NCBI RefSeq assembly: GCF_017742215.1 | Contig: NZ_JAGHKP010000004.1 | Location: 124,001 to 188,000, forward strand | Reading direction: 5' to 3' | Origin: Chitinophaga chungangae | GTDB lineage: Bacteria; Bacteroidota; Bacteroidia; Chitinophagales; Chitinophagaceae | DNA length: 64,000 bases | In this document: in pieces, positions 31,888 to 41,030 of the stretch | Layout: each line of letters opens with the position of its first letter | Numbering within the stretch: position 1 is the first letter of the stretch | The notes under the pieces: model-generated | What the model saw: the letters and a program-made list of their open reading frames with translations, nothing else | Told to the model about the DNA's origin: nothing | Databases searched by the model: none | Position numbers and translations under genes: made by a program

Positions 31888-33249
31888 ATGAAACAACTAT
31901 ACGGCAAATACAAACAACACTACACCCATAATTTCCATCTCGCTTATCCCGTGGTGATCTCGCAGCTGGGCCACACCCTTGTGGGCCTCAGCGACAGCAT
32001 CATCATCGGGCATACGGGCAAAGTGCCGCTGGCGGCGGTTTCGCTGGGCGTCAGCCTGTTCTCGATTTTTATGGTAACGGGCATCGGCATGTCTTACGGC
32101 CTCACGCCGCTTATCGCGCAGGAAAACGGCCGCGGTAACCGCGGTTATTGCGGGCATTTGCTGGCGCACAGTTTTATTATCAACATGATCACCGGCATTG
32201 TGCTCACAGGCGGCATCCTGCTGGTGGGGCATAATTTGGAACGCATGAAACAGCCGGCGGACGTGGCCGCGCAGGCGAAAATATTTTTGCAGTACCTGGC
32301 GGCGTCGTACATCCCGCTGATGGTGTTCCTTACCTTCAAACAATTCGCGGAAGGGCTGGGCTTTACGCGCCAGGCGATGAACATCAGCATTCTCGGCAAC
32401 ATCCTCAACATCCTGCTCGGCATCGTGCTGGTGTACGGGCTGCTGGGAATGCCGCGCATGGGCATTGCGGGCGTGGGCATCGCCACCTTCACCGACCGTT
32501 TGCTGATGGGCATCACGATGGCCTGGTACGTGCTCACGAGCCCGCGTTTCAAAGAATACCTGGCTACTTTCCATTTCCGGGAAATCACCGGCGCCACGCT
32601 GAAAAAAATTTCCGGCCTGGGCCTGCCCGTGGCGCTGCAGTACATTTTTGAAGTAAGCGCTTTCAGCGGCGCGGTGATCATGGCCGGGTGGATCGGCTCG
32701 GCACAGCAGGCGGCGCACCAGATCGCGATCAGCCTCGCGTCTATGACCTACATGATGGCCAGCGGCATTTCCGCCGCGGCGGGCATCCGGAGCGGGAACA
32801 ACCTGGGGGCGGGCAATTACCGCGAACTGCGGCTTTCCGCCATCGCAAGTTATCATATGGTGCTGGTGCTGATGGGCATTGCGGCACTGGTATTCGTGCT
32901 GGGCAGCCGCGTATTGCCGGGACTGTACATCAACGATCCCGCGGTGATCCACATCGCATCGGGACTGCTGCTGATCGCCGCATTTTTCCAGTTGTTCGAC
33001 GGCACCCAGGTAGTGGGCCTCGGCGTGTTGCGCGGCCTCGGCGATGTGAAAGTGCCCACGATGATCACGATGCTGGCTTACTGGGTGCTGGGGCTGCCCG
33101 TGGGTTACCTGCTGGGCTTTACGTTCGGCTTTGGCGTGTACGGCATCTGGTGGGGGCTTTCGTTGGGATTGCTCATCGCTTCGGTATTATTGTTTTTCCG
33201 TTTCCAGTCCATTACCCGCGGATTGGAACAGACGGCCGGAAAAGTATAA
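31888..33249 (+). CDS. MATE-family efflux transporter
   Basis: A 453-residue protein with about 12 membrane helices in two halves, typical of the MATE (NorM/DinF) family that exports drugs or metabolites in exchange for Na+ or H+. The first helix region contains YPVVISQLGHTLVGLSDSII. The pseudo-symmetric second half contains LGLPVALQYIFEVSAF, and AGIRSGNNLGAGNY is the family loop seen in each half. It lies just after the dnaB terminator and 9 bp before rsmE, with which it is probably co-transcribed. The substrate is unknown. Confidence 0.92.
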   Translation: MKQLYGKYKQHYTHNFHLAYPVVISQLGHTLVGLSDSIIIGHTGKVPLAAVSLGVSLFSIFMVTGIGMSYGLTPLIAQENGRGNRGYCGHLLAHSFIINMITGIVLTGGILLVGHNLERMKQPADVAAQAKIFLQYLAASYIPLMVFLTFKQFAEGLGFTRQAMNISILGNILNILLGIVLVYGLLGMPRMGIAGVGIATFTDRLLMGITMAWYVLTSPRFKEYLATFHFREITGATLKKISGLGLPVALQYIFEVSAFSGAVIMAGWIGSAQQAAHQIAISLASMTYMMASGISAAAGIRSGNNLGAGNYRELRLSAIASYHMVLVLMGIAALVFVLGSRVLPGLYINDPAVIHIASGLLLIAAFFQLFDGTQVVGLGVLRGLGDVKVPTMITMLAYWVLGLPVGYLLGFTFGFGVYGIWWGLSLGLLIASVLLFFRFQSITRGLEQTAGKV

Positions 33250-33258
33250 TTTTACAGG

Positions 33259-33969
33259 ATGGAGTTACCCGTTTTTTACGCAAAGGAACTGATACCGGGC
33301 GTTTCGTCTTACACGATGGACGAGCCCACGTCTAAATACTGCATCCAGGTGCTGCGGCGGCAGAAGGGTGATAAAGTGTTGCTGGCGGACGGTAAAGGGA
33401 ACCGTTACGAAGCGGAGATCACAGACGATCACCGTAAAAAATGCGTAACAGAGATCCGCAACGTCGAAGAAATGCCGCGGCCCGAACCGCGTATTCGTAT
33501 CGCCATCGCCTTTACCAAAAACGCCGCGCGGATGGAATGGTTTCTCGAAAAAGCCGTGGAGATCGGCGTGCAGCGTATCATTCCGCTGGTAACGCTGCGT
33601 ACGGAAAAGGAAAAACTGAAGGCGGAAAGATTGGAAAACATTCTTGTTTCGGCCATGCTGCAGTCGCGGCAATGGCACCTGCCCGAACTGGCGGAGCCTA
33701 CGCCGCTGGAATCGCTGATGAGCGCTACGGAACAACGTTTCATCGCGCATTGTCTTCCCGGGGATAAAAAACATTTATTGAACGCCATGCAGCCGGCAAA
33801 GGATTCGCTGTTGCTGATCGGACCGGAAGGCGACTTCGCGCAGCAGGAAGTGGAACTGGCGCTGCAGTACGGTTTTGTGCCCGTGAGCCTCGGCAATACG
33901 CGCCTGCGCACAGAAACCGCCGGCATGGTAGGCTGCGCGCTGATGGCGGCGGCCAATGCATCGAAATAA
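33259..33969 (+). CDS. rsmE: 16S rRNA (uracil-1498-N3)-methyltransferase RsmE
   Basis: A 236-residue SPOUT-class methyltransferase that modifies U1498 of 16S rRNA. The N-terminal PUA-like domain (HCIQVLRR-type sequence as KYCIQVLRRQKGDKVLLADG) is followed by the SPOUT domain. It contains KAVEIGVQRIIPLVTLRTEK, LLIGPEGDFAQQEVELAL and the knot SLGNTRLRTETAG. All motifs for SAM binding are present. It is the second gene after the MATE exporter, with a 9-bp gap. Confidence 0.96.
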   Translation: MELPVFYAKELIPGVSSYTMDEPTSKYCIQVLRRQKGDKVLLADGKGNRYEAEITDDHRKKCVTEIRNVEEMPRPEPRIRIAIAFTKNAARMEWFLEKAVEIGVQRIIPLVTLRTEKEKLKAERLENILVSAMLQSRQWHLPELAEPTPLESLMSATEQRFIAHCLPGDKKHLLNAMQPAKDSLLLIGPEGDFAQQEVELALQYGFVPVSLGNTRLRTETAGMVGCALMAAANASK

Positions 33970-33998
33970 AAAAGGGCTGCGTTTCCGCAACCCTTTTT
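33969..33998. terminator. Bidirectional terminator between rsmE and the TerC gene
   Basis: AAAAAGGG-C-TGCG (33969-33981) pairs with CGCA-A-CCCTTTTT (33986-33998), with one C/A mismatch. A-runs and T-runs flank both sides, so it can stop both convergent transcripts. Confidence 0.85.
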
Positions 33999-34002
33999 CG
34001 AG

Positions 34003-34782
34003 TTATTTTAAGTCTTTCTCTTTCGGGTCTACCGGGCCTCTGAGCTGCACCGGTTCCGATTTTTTGCGCATCCGCATATTCAGTAACTCTACCGCGAAGG
34101 AGAACGCCATGGCGAAATACACGTAGTTCTTCAGGTGCAGGCTGTGCGCGGCTTCCGCGTTCCATCCCTCGATGATCAGGATGCCGCCTACCATGATGAG
34201 GAACGACAGCGCCAGCATTTTCAGCGTGGGGTGTTTGTGAATGAAATTGCTGATGCGCGGCGCGAAGGTGAACATGATGAACATGGCGATGATCACCGCC
34301 ACGATCATGATCTCCACGTGTTTGGCGAGCCCTACGGCCGTAATGATGCTGTCGAAGGAAAATACCATGTCGATGATGATGATCTGCCCCACCACGTTGA
34401 GCAATGTAGCGCCGCCTTTGCCGCCGAGCTTGGGCGTTCCTTCCTCTTCGCCTTCCAGTTTATGGTGAATTTCGAGCGTCGTTTTGATGAGCAGGAACAA
34501 ACCGCCGGCCAGCATGATAAGGTCGCGCAGGGAAATGCCCTTGCCGAAAATGTAAAACAGCGGGTGCACCGCTTTTACGATGTAGCCGATGCACAGCAGC
34601 AGGATAATACGCACGGCGATGCCTGTGAACATCCAGATGCGCCGCGCTTGCAGCCTTTTTTCCTCGGGCAGGCGGTTCATAACAATGGATACGAAAATAA
34701 CGTTGTCGATGCCGAGCACGACCTCCATAACGGTAAGGGTCAGCAAGCTGATAAGAGAATCTAAGGTCAGTAATTCTTCCAT
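34003..34782 (-). CDS. TerC-family integral membrane protein
   Basis: A 259-residue protein with about seven membrane helices. The family acidic residues are in VMEVVLGIDNVIFVSIV (helix one) and DMVFSFDSIITAVGLAKH. TerC proteins are linked to tellurite resistance and to manganese efflux that protects exported metalloproteins (established for Alx/MeeF-type homologues). A charged loop (HHKLEGEEEGTPKLGGKGG) separates the halves. It starts 3 bp after pyrD stops, so the two genes form an operon. Metal specificity is not visible. Confidence 0.92.
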   Translation of the reverse strand: MEELLTLDSLISLLTLTVMEVVLGIDNVIFVSIVMNRLPEEKRLQARRIWMFTGIAVRIILLLCIGYIVKAVHPLFYIFGKGISLRDLIMLAGGLFLLIKTTLEIHHKLEGEEEGTPKLGGKGGATLLNVVGQIIIIDMVFSFDSIITAVGLAKHVEIMIVAVIIAMFIMFTFAPRISNFIHKHPTLKMLALSFLIMVGGILIIEGWNAEAAHSLHLKNYVYFAMAFSFAVELLNMRMRKKSEPVQLRGPVDPKEKDLK

Positions 34783-34785
34783 GAT

Positions 34786-35817
34786 TTATGATTGTGATGA
34801 TAATCCCTGGCAGATCTTTTTGACGATGGCAGGCCCTTCGTAGATGAAGCCGGTGTACACCTGCACGAGGGAAGCGCCGGCGTCGAGTTTTTCCTGCGCA
34901 TCGGCCGCGGTGAAAATGCCGCCTACGGCGATGATGGGTATTTTTCCGCCGGAGCCCTGGTGAATGTAACGGATCACTTCGGTGGCGCGTTGTTTTACGG
35001 GAAGCCCGCTCAGTCCGCCCGCACCGATCTTTTCCAGCTGGCCTGCCGCAGTGGCGAGCCCGTCGCGGCTGATGGTGGTGTTGGTGGCTACAATGCCCGC
35101 CAGCTGCGTATCCTGAACGATCTCGATAATGTCGTCCAGCTGTTCGTTGGTAAGGTCGGGCGCTATTTTGAGCAGGATGGGTTTGGGATTGCTCTTTTGC
35201 GAGTTGAGGGTTTGCAGGTGATGCAGCAGCTGTTTGAGCGGCTCTTTTTCCTGCAGTGCGCGGAGGCCGGGCGTGTTGGGAGAACTTACGTTCACCACGA
35301 AATAGTCCACCCCGTCGAACAGCGCGTGGAAACATTTTTCGTAATCGCCGATCGCGTCTTCATTGGGTGTCAGTTTGTTCTTCCCGATATTGCCGCCCAC
35401 GATGATATTGGAGCGGCGTTTCTGCAGTCTTTTAGCGGCCGCGCGTACGCCTTCGTTGTTGAAGCCCATGCGGTTGACGAGCGCCTGGTCTTCCGGCAGG
35501 CGAAACAGCCTCGGCTGCTCGTTGCCCGGTTGCGGCAGCGGGGTAACGGTGCCGATCTCCACGAAACCGAAGCCGAGATGCGCCAGTTCGTCAATATACC
35601 GCGCGTCTTTGTCGAAACCTGCGGCCAGGCCAACGGGATTGGCGAAAGTAAGTCCCCATAACTTGCGTTCCAGCCCGTTGTTTTTAGGCTGGCAGAAAGC
35701 GTCGAGCACATTTTTGCCGAAAGGAAGGGCGTTCACGACCTTTAACCCCCGCATTACCGTATGGTGGATGCTTTCAGGAGGGAACTGAAAGAGTATTTTC
35801 TTTATAAAACCGTACAT
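34786..35817 (-). CDS. pyrD: Dihydroorotate dehydrogenase (quinone), class 2
   Basis: A 343-residue FMN enzyme that oxidises dihydroorotate to orotate at the membrane using quinone. The N-terminal amphipathic membrane helix (MYGFIKKILFQFPPESIHH) marks class 2. FMN and substrate motifs include GLAAGFDKDARYI, VNVSSPNTPGLRALQ with the class 2 catalytic Ser, and IAVGGIFTAADAQEKLDAGA. The start is set at 35817 because TATCTTTG (35832-35825, minus) lies just 7 bp upstream; the earlier ATG at 35844 would lie beyond that promoter. pyrC is in the same window at 58743-60080. Confidence 0.96.
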   Translation of the reverse strand: MYGFIKKILFQFPPESIHHTVMRGLKVVNALPFGKNVLDAFCQPKNNGLERKLWGLTFANPVGLAAGFDKDARYIDELAHLGFGFVEIGTVTPLPQPGNEQPRLFRLPEDQALVNRMGFNNEGVRAAAKRLQKRRSNIIVGGNIGKNKLTPNEDAIGDYEKCFHALFDGVDYFVVNVSSPNTPGLRALQEKEPLKQLLHHLQTLNSQKSNPKPILLKIAPDLTNEQLDDIIEIVQDTQLAGIVATNTTISRDGLATAAGQLEKIGAGGLSGLPVKQRATEVIRYIHQGSGGKIPIIAVGGIFTAADAQEKLDAGASLVQVYTGFIYEGPAIVKKICQGLSSQS

Positions 35818-35824
35818 GTACGCG

Positions 35825-35832
35825 CAAAGATA
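35825..35832 (-). promoter_or_regulatory. Candidate -7 element of pyrD
   Basis: The minus strand reads TATCTTTG, an exact TAnnTTTG match, 7 bp before the pyrD ATG. It implies a 5' leader of only a few nucleotides. No convincing -33 element was found. Confidence 0.4.
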
Positions 35833-35857
35833 TAAAATTGCCATTCACCATTCCCTA

Positions 35858-35889
35858 TTTGGTTTATCAGCCGTAGCCGCCTAATTTTG
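35858..35889 (+). promoter_or_regulatory. Promoter of the second sigma/FecR locus
   Basis: TTTG at 35858-35861 and TAATTTTG at 35882-35889 are separated by 20 bp, a full match to the Bacteroidota consensus. The expected start site is near 35892, so the message would have a leader of only ~13 nt to ATG 35905. Confidence 0.65.
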
Positions 35890-35904
35890 CCCCGGTTATT
35901 TAAT

Positions 35905-36414
35905 ATGTTGGACCTCCAGGCATTTGAACGGCTCTTCCGGGAGCATCACGCGCATTGCCTTGCCTTCGCCATTCATTACACGGGAGACCCGTACGAAGCG
36001 GAAGAAGTAGTGCAGCTTGTTTTCTCCCAGCTTTGGGAGAAGCGGGAAAGCATTTTGATCAACGGCTCTGAAAGGTCTTATCTTTTTACCGCCATCCGCA
36101 ACACGGCCATCAGCCAGTGGCGCAAGCAGAACGTGCGCTCGGAGAAGGAATATTCCTTCGGGCAGATGCAGGACGCCGCCGTGCATATGTCGGTTCAGGC
36201 GCGGGAACTGGAGCAGAAGCTGCATTTCGCCCTGGAAAAGTTGCCGGACCGCTGCCGCGAAGTGTTCCTGCTCAGCCGAAAGGAACAGCTGAAATACGCC
36301 GAGATCGCGACCGTGATGAATATTTCCGTTAAAACTGTTGAAAATCAAATGGGTAAGGCGCTCAAAATTCTCCATAAGGAGCTGAAGGAGTACCTGAACC
36401 TGTTTTTTTTATAA
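35905..36414 (+). CDS. ECF-type RNA polymerase sigma factor
   Basis: A 169-residue sigma-70 family protein. Region 2 is FERLFREHHAHCLAFAIHYT with EEVVQLVFSQLWEKRESI. Region 4 contains LEKLPDRCREVFLLSRKEQL and the helix-turn-helix NISVKTVENQMGKALKIL. The start is set at ATG 35905 because the promoter -7 element ends at 35889; an in-frame upstream codon at 35887 would lie inside the promoter. It begins a second sigma, FecR, TonB-receptor, DUF4249 locus and should direct its expression. Confidence 0.9.
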   Translation: MLDLQAFERLFREHHAHCLAFAIHYTGDPYEAEEVVQLVFSQLWEKRESILINGSERSYLFTAIRNTAISQWRKQNVRSEKEYSFGQMQDAAVHMSVQARELEQKLHFALEKLPDRCREVFLLSRKEQLKYAEIATVMNISVKTVENQMGKALKILHKELKEYLNLFFL

Positions 36415-36421
36415 AGAATAG

Positions 36422-36453
36422 GGGGAAAACGCTTTCAGCGGCGTCTTTTCCCC
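36422..36453 (+). promoter_or_regulatory. Intercistronic hairpin between sigma and fecR
   Basis: GGGGAAAACGC (36422-36432) pairs with GCG-TC-TTTTCCCC (36441-36453), with a two-base bulge. No T-run follows, so it may reduce but not stop read-through or stabilise the sigma message. Confidence 0.4.
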
Positions 36454-36477
36454 GAAACGATAACTTTACAACTGTTC

Positions 36478-37452
36478 ATGAACAATTTGCAACCAGATGA
36501 GGCTTTGTATTCCCTCCTGTGCAAATACCTGCTGAACGAGGCGGACCAAGCCTCGAGGCAATGGGTGGATGCATGGAGGAAAGAAACGCCGGCCAACGAA
36601 GAAGTGCTTGCCGCCATCCGCCGGATGCTGGAAGTGCCGCTTCCTGCCGCGGCGTACCCCGGCCTCAGTACGGACGCAAGCTGGCAAAGGCTGAAAGCCT
36701 CGATCGGCGCGCATGAACAGCCTGTGGAAGAAACCATCGTAACGCCCATGCGGCGTAATTATCTTTGGCTGAAGATCGCCGCCGTGCTGGTGCTGGCCCT
36801 CGGCCTTACCTGGGTGTTGATGCCGGGGAAACAGCCGCAGCCGCAGGTTTTCGCCAACGCACAGCACGCCGCCCTGCCCGATGGCAGCAAAGTGCGGCTG
36901 TTCGACGGCGCTAAAATGAAACTGGAAAGCGGTTTCGGTAAAAAGGAACGCCGCGTGGCATTCACCGGCAAAGGCGAGTTCGATGTAAGCCCCGATCCCG
37001 ATGCGCCGTTCGTCATTTTGCTCGGCCGCACCGAAATAAAAGTGCTCGGCACCCGTTTTACCGTCAACTATTCCGCCGGTAAACTCGTGGTGCATGTCAG
37101 CAGCGGCAAGATACAGGTAAACGACCCGGACGGCAACAAAAGCGTGGTGCTCACACAAGGCATGCTGCTGCGCCGCAACGAAACGCAGGAGCCGTTTACC
37201 GTGGCCGAACATATCCCGGACCTGGAAAAGAAACAGCTCGTTTTCAGGGACGTGCCGCTGAAGAATGTGATACTGTCCATCGAAACAATGTACGATGTGC
37301 GGATAGACGTGCAGGACGCCGCGCTGCTGCGCAAAGGCATCACGTCCAATTTTGAGAATGAGACCATCGACAATGTGATGGCGTCCGTTGCGTTTATCAC
37401 GAATACTACGGTAGAGAAAACCGGGGAGCGGCAGTTTACCCTGCGGCCATAA
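36478..37452 (+). CDS. FecR-family anti-sigma factor
   Basis: A 324-residue membrane protein with a cytoplasmic N-terminal region (LYSLLCKYLLNEADQASRQW). A membrane helix follows (LWLKIAAVLVLALGLTWVLM, about residues 97-116), then the periplasmic FecR domain (ALPDGSKVRLFDGAKMKLES; IKVLGTRFTVNYSAGK) and a C-terminal DUF4974 domain (VPLKNVILSIETMYDVRIDV). It begins 64 bp after the sigma gene. It should sequester that sigma factor until the STN domain of the next gene's receptor signals. Confidence 0.9.
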   Translation: MNNLQPDEALYSLLCKYLLNEADQASRQWVDAWRKETPANEEVLAAIRRMLEVPLPAAAYPGLSTDASWQRLKASIGAHEQPVEETIVTPMRRNYLWLKIAAVLVLALGLTWVLMPGKQPQPQVFANAQHAALPDGSKVRLFDGAKMKLESGFGKKERRVAFTGKGEFDVSPDPDAPFVILLGRTEIKVLGTRFTVNYSAGKLVVHVSSGKIQVNDPDGNKSVVLTQGMLLRRNETQEPFTVAEHIPDLEKKQLVFRDVPLKNVILSIETMYDVRIDVQDAALLRKGITSNFENETIDNVMASVAFITNTTVEKTGERQFTLRP

Positions 37453-37486
37453 TTTAACCTATATTGTAACAGTTAATTTGTTTAGA

Positions 37487-40132
37487 ATGATGAGGAAAGT
37501 TCTGCTGGGACTGCTTTTAACCTGGCTGCCTCTCCAGGTTTTTGCATGGAACTGGCGAACGCGGATCTCCCTTTCGCTGCACGACCAACCCCTCTCCGCC
37601 ATTTGCGAAAAGATCGAAAAAGATTACGGCATCCATTTTTCCTACAGCTCCGATATCGTGAAAATGAGCCGCCGCATGAGCATCGATGTGGATGAAATGC
37701 CGCTCCGCCGCGTGATGGAACTGCTTTGTTCCGAAAACGGCATCGAGTTCAGGCGTATCGGCGACCAGCTGGTGCTTACGGCCAGCAAGTCCGTCACCCG
37801 CACCATCAGCGGTTATGTGGAAGATGCGGTGACCGGCGAAAAACTCATCGGCGCCACCGTGTATTCGCCCACGCGCCGCGTAGGCACCACCACCAACCAG
37901 TTCGGGTTTTACAGTCTTACCACCGCGCGCGACACACTCAGCCTGAGCGTTTCCTACACCGGTTATGTGCCCGCGCAGATCCCGCTGAAAGATAAAGAGA
38001 ACCGCCAGCTGCATATCCGGCTCGGCCCGTCGAACACGCTGCAGGAAGTGGAAGTAACGGAAACGCTGCCACGCCTGCAGGAACAGACGCAGATGAGCAA
38101 AGTGAATCTATCCGTATCGCAGGTGAAAAAAATGCCGCGTATGCTCGGCGAGGCAGACGTACTGCGCACCATCCAGACCATGCCAGGCGTCAGCGGCGGC
38201 ATGGAAGGCACCAGCGGCATACACGTGCGCGGCGGGAGCCCCGATCAGAACCTTATTTTGCTGGACGGCACGCCGGTATACAACACCACGCACCTGCTCG
38301 GTATTTTTTCCGTGTTCAATCCCGATATCATCAAAAACGTAGACCTCTACAAAGGCGCATTCCCGGCGCGTTACGGCGGAAGGCTTTCTTCCGTGGTGGA
38401 CATTTCGATGAAAGACGGAGACATGTATAAATACCACGGCGAAGTAGCCATCGGGCTGATCGCGTCGCGCATGATGGTGGAAGGGCCGGTCTTCAAAGGC
38501 AAAACCTCTTTTATCCTCACCGCGCGCCGCACGTATGCAGACCTCATTCTTTCCGACCTCACGAAACGCGAGTTGAAGCTCGGCGAGAACGGCGATTTTT
38601 TCGCATATTTCTACGACGCCAATATCAAGGTCAATCACATCTTTTCACCCAAAGACCGGCTGTATCTCAGCGCCTACGGCGGGGAAGACAATATGCGGCT
38701 CAACCGCGACATGCAGTTCGACAGCATCAACGGCGCCGCCAAAAAATATCACGAACAGATGCAATACCGCCTCGGATGGGGAAACCAGGCCTATTCGCTG
38801 CGATGGAACCATATTTTCAACCCAAGGCTTTTTTCCAACGTAACGGTCAATTATTCGCAATTCCATTTTATTACCGATTACACCTACAAACATCTCGCGC
38901 TGGATACGCCCGCCATCCGCGAATCAGACAACATGTCCGGCAAATATTTGTCCAGGGTGCAGAACGCCGCCGCAAAAATGGATTTTGATTACAAACCCAA
39001 TCCGCGCCATGCCGTGAAATTCGGCGGGCAGGCCATCTGGCACATCTTCGAACCGGGCGTTACAAAATTCAACAGCGTGTCTGACGATCAGCAGCTCACA
39101 GACACGTCGTACAACAACATGATCTCGAAAGGGGTGGAAATGTCGCTGTACGCGGAAGACGACTGGAAGATCCGGGATTCCGTGCATTTGAATCTCGGCG
39201 TGCATACGTCGGGGTTCCTGGTGAACGGGCGTTTTTATCTTTCGGTACAACCCAGGCTGGGCTTCCGTTACATCCTGCCGAGAAGATGGGCGCTGAAACT
39301 TTCTTTTTCGAAGATGACGCAATACATCCACCTGCTCACCAACAACGCGACCTTCCTGCCAACGGACCTCTGGGTAGCCGCAACGGACAAAGTGCCGCCG
39401 ATGTATTCCACGCAGGTGGCCCTCGGTCTTGCCAAAACCACCAACGACGGCAAATATGAATTTTCCGCCGAAGGATATTACAAATCCATGCAGAACGTGA
39501 TCGAATATGTGGAAAACCTGGACAACTTCAATTCCGCCACCAGCAGCTGGGAAAGCCAAGTGATCCACGGCCGCGGCTGGAGTTACGGCGCGGAACTGTT
39601 CCTGCAGAAAAAACAGGGCAACTTCCGCGGATGGCTCGGGTATACGCTGGCATGGTCGCAGCGCTCGTTCCCGAACGTCAACAACGGCCGCATCTTTCCT
39701 TACAAATACGACCGCCGGCATGAAGTGGAGGTAGTGCTCACGCAACGTTTGGGCAAACGCTGGGAATTGTCCGGGCAATGGCAGTATTCCACCGGCATGC
39801 CGCTAACGTTGCCCACAGGCAGTTACGAGCAGATCACCGATCCTTCGCCGCACCTGCCGCCCACCACGGGCAATCCTTCGCAGGTAGACCTCGTGCAGGA
39901 CCGCAATACGCTGCGCATGCAGGAAGTGCACCGGCTGGACATCGGGGCCACGCACACCAAAACGAGAGGCGCGCTCACGTTCATTTTGAACATCAGCCTG
40001 TACAACGTATACAACCAGAAGAACCCATTCTTTTATTATTATAAACGCAATGAGAACACACAAAAGCGGGAGCTGACGATGACGAGCATTTTACCCGTCC
40101 TGCCCAGTGTTTCTTATGCAATCCGGTTTTAA
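37487..40132 (+). CDS. TonB-dependent receptor with STN and carboxypeptidase-regulatory domains
   Basis: An 881-residue outer membrane receptor. A signal peptide (VLLGLLLTWLPLQVFA) is followed by an STN domain (SLHDQPLSAICEKIEKDYGI), a carboxypeptidase-regulatory-like domain (ISGYVEDAVTGEKLIGATVY), a plug (LRTIQTMPGVSGGMEGTSGI; LLDGTPVYNTTHLLGIFSVF) and a barrel ending in YAIRF. ATG at 37487 or 37490 is preferred over an in-frame TTG at 37478. The plug type pairs with DUF4249 lipoproteins, and the next gene is one. The imported ligand is unknown. The STN domain ties it to the upstream sigma/FecR pair. Confidence 0.92.
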   Translation: MMRKVLLGLLLTWLPLQVFAWNWRTRISLSLHDQPLSAICEKIEKDYGIHFSYSSDIVKMSRRMSIDVDEMPLRRVMELLCSENGIEFRRIGDQLVLTASKSVTRTISGYVEDAVTGEKLIGATVYSPTRRVGTTTNQFGFYSLTTARDTLSLSVSYTGYVPAQIPLKDKENRQLHIRLGPSNTLQEVEVTETLPRLQEQTQMSKVNLSVSQVKKMPRMLGEADVLRTIQTMPGVSGGMEGTSGIHVRGGSPDQNLILLDGTPVYNTTHLLGIFSVFNPDIIKNVDLYKGAFPARYGGRLSSVVDISMKDGDMYKYHGEVAIGLIASRMMVEGPVFKGKTSFILTARRTYADLILSDLTKRELKLGENGDFFAYFYDANIKVNHIFSPKDRLYLSAYGGEDNMRLNRDMQFDSINGAAKKYHEQMQYRLGWGNQAYSLRWNHIFNPRLFSNVTVNYSQFHFITDYTYKHLALDTPAIRESDNMSGKYLSRVQNAAAKMDFDYKPNPRHAVKFGGQAIWHIFEPGVTKFNSVSDDQQLTDTSYNNMISKGVEMSLYAEDDWKIRDSVHLNLGVHTSGFLVNGRFYLSVQPRLGFRYILPRRWALKLSFSKMTQYIHLLTNNATFLPTDLWVAATDKVPPMYSTQVALGLAKTTNDGKYEFSAEGYYKSMQNVIEYVENLDNFNSATSSWESQVIHGRGWSYGAELFLQKKQGNFRGWLGYTLAWSQRSFPNVNNGRIFPYKYDRRHEVEVVLTQRLGKRWELSGQWQYSTGMPLTLPTGSYEQITDPSPHLPPTTGNPSQVDLVQDRNTLRMQEVHRLDIGATHTKTRGALTFILNISLYNVYNQKNPFFYYYKRNENTQKRELTMTSILPVLPSVSYAIRF

Positions 40133-40134
40133 TT

Positions 40135-40986
40135 ATGAAAACGACCAGGTGGTACGGCATTATTTTTTGCCTGATCTTTTCGGCCTGTGAAAGGACCGTG
40201 GAGCTGGACATTCCTTATGAAGGAGACAAGCTGGTGGTGAATGGTTTTATTCAGCCAGACAGCGTGGTGTACCTCCGCGTTACGCGCTCGCAACCGCCCG
40301 GCGGCAGCGAGTTTCCCGAGGTGCGCAGTGCGCGGGTGGAGCTGAAGGCGGGCGCGGAAATACTTCCGTTGCAGTGGCAGGTGATCGGCGGGAAAGGATA
40401 TTTTGTGTCCGCGAAACCCGCGAAACCCGGTGTGGAATACAATATCAGCGTATCCGCCGCGGGGCTGGACACGGTTACCGCGAGAGACACGCTGCCCCGG
40501 AAGCCTTTGCTCGCGGAGCCTTTCGCGCAGGCGGGCGGCAACCGCGTGAAGTTCGTGATGAAAGATATTCCGGGAGCGGACTATTATCGTTTCAGGCTGT
40601 TCAAAGGCGCAAAGAACGGGAACGGCGAAACTACGCCGGTGGAACGCAGGCTGTACCGCTTCGATCCGTCGTACAATAACAGTTTTACGGACATGCTTAC
40701 GGAAAATTATCTCGAATCCACCCTCATTGCAGACGACCGTTTCGACGGGCGGGAGCTCACCATCGTGATGCAAACGAAAGACGTGAACATCAAAGACGAC
40801 ATCCTGCTGCTGGAAGTAACAGGGCTGACCAGCAACAGCTGGCTGTATCTTAAAACTTTGGAGGTGCAGACACTCAACGAAGGCAATATACTGATAGACC
40901 CGAGCAAGGTGTATACCAATGTGGTAAAGGGTTACGGCATATTAGGCGGGGTAAATGCGGCGCGTTTGGAGGTGACCGTCAAATAA
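40135..40986 (+). CDS. DUF4249-family lipoprotein
   Basis: A 283-residue lipoprotein. The lipobox is in IIFCLIFSACERTVEL, and the DUF4249 signature follows (LDIPYEGDKLVVNGFIQPD, then VYLRVTRSQPP). It starts 2 bp after the TonB receptor stops, so they are translationally coupled. DUF4249 proteins are found as partners of TonB-dependent receptors in Bacteroidota, probably as surface-exposed accessory or ligand-capturing subunits. The exact role is not established. Confidence 0.88.
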   Translation: MKTTRWYGIIFCLIFSACERTVELDIPYEGDKLVVNGFIQPDSVVYLRVTRSQPPGGSEFPEVRSARVELKAGAEILPLQWQVIGGKGYFVSAKPAKPGVEYNISVSAAGLDTVTARDTLPRKPLLAEPFAQAGGNRVKFVMKDIPGADYYRFRLFKGAKNGNGETTPVERRLYRFDPSYNNSFTDMLTENYLESTLIADDRFDGRELTIVMQTKDVNIKDDILLLEVTGLTSNSWLYLKTLEVQTLNEGNILIDPSKVYTNVVKGYGILGGVNAARLEVTVK

Positions 40987-40999
40987 GGACCAAATTCCG

Positions 41000-41007
41000 T
41001 AAATTTG
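41000..41007 (+). promoter_or_regulatory. Candidate -7 element of the thiolase gene
   Basis: TAAATTTG is an exact TAnnTTTG match, 23 bp before the start codon. No TTG lies at the expected -33 spacing. Confidence 0.4.
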
Positions 41008-41030
41008 ATTAACACCAAAAAGGATTAGCC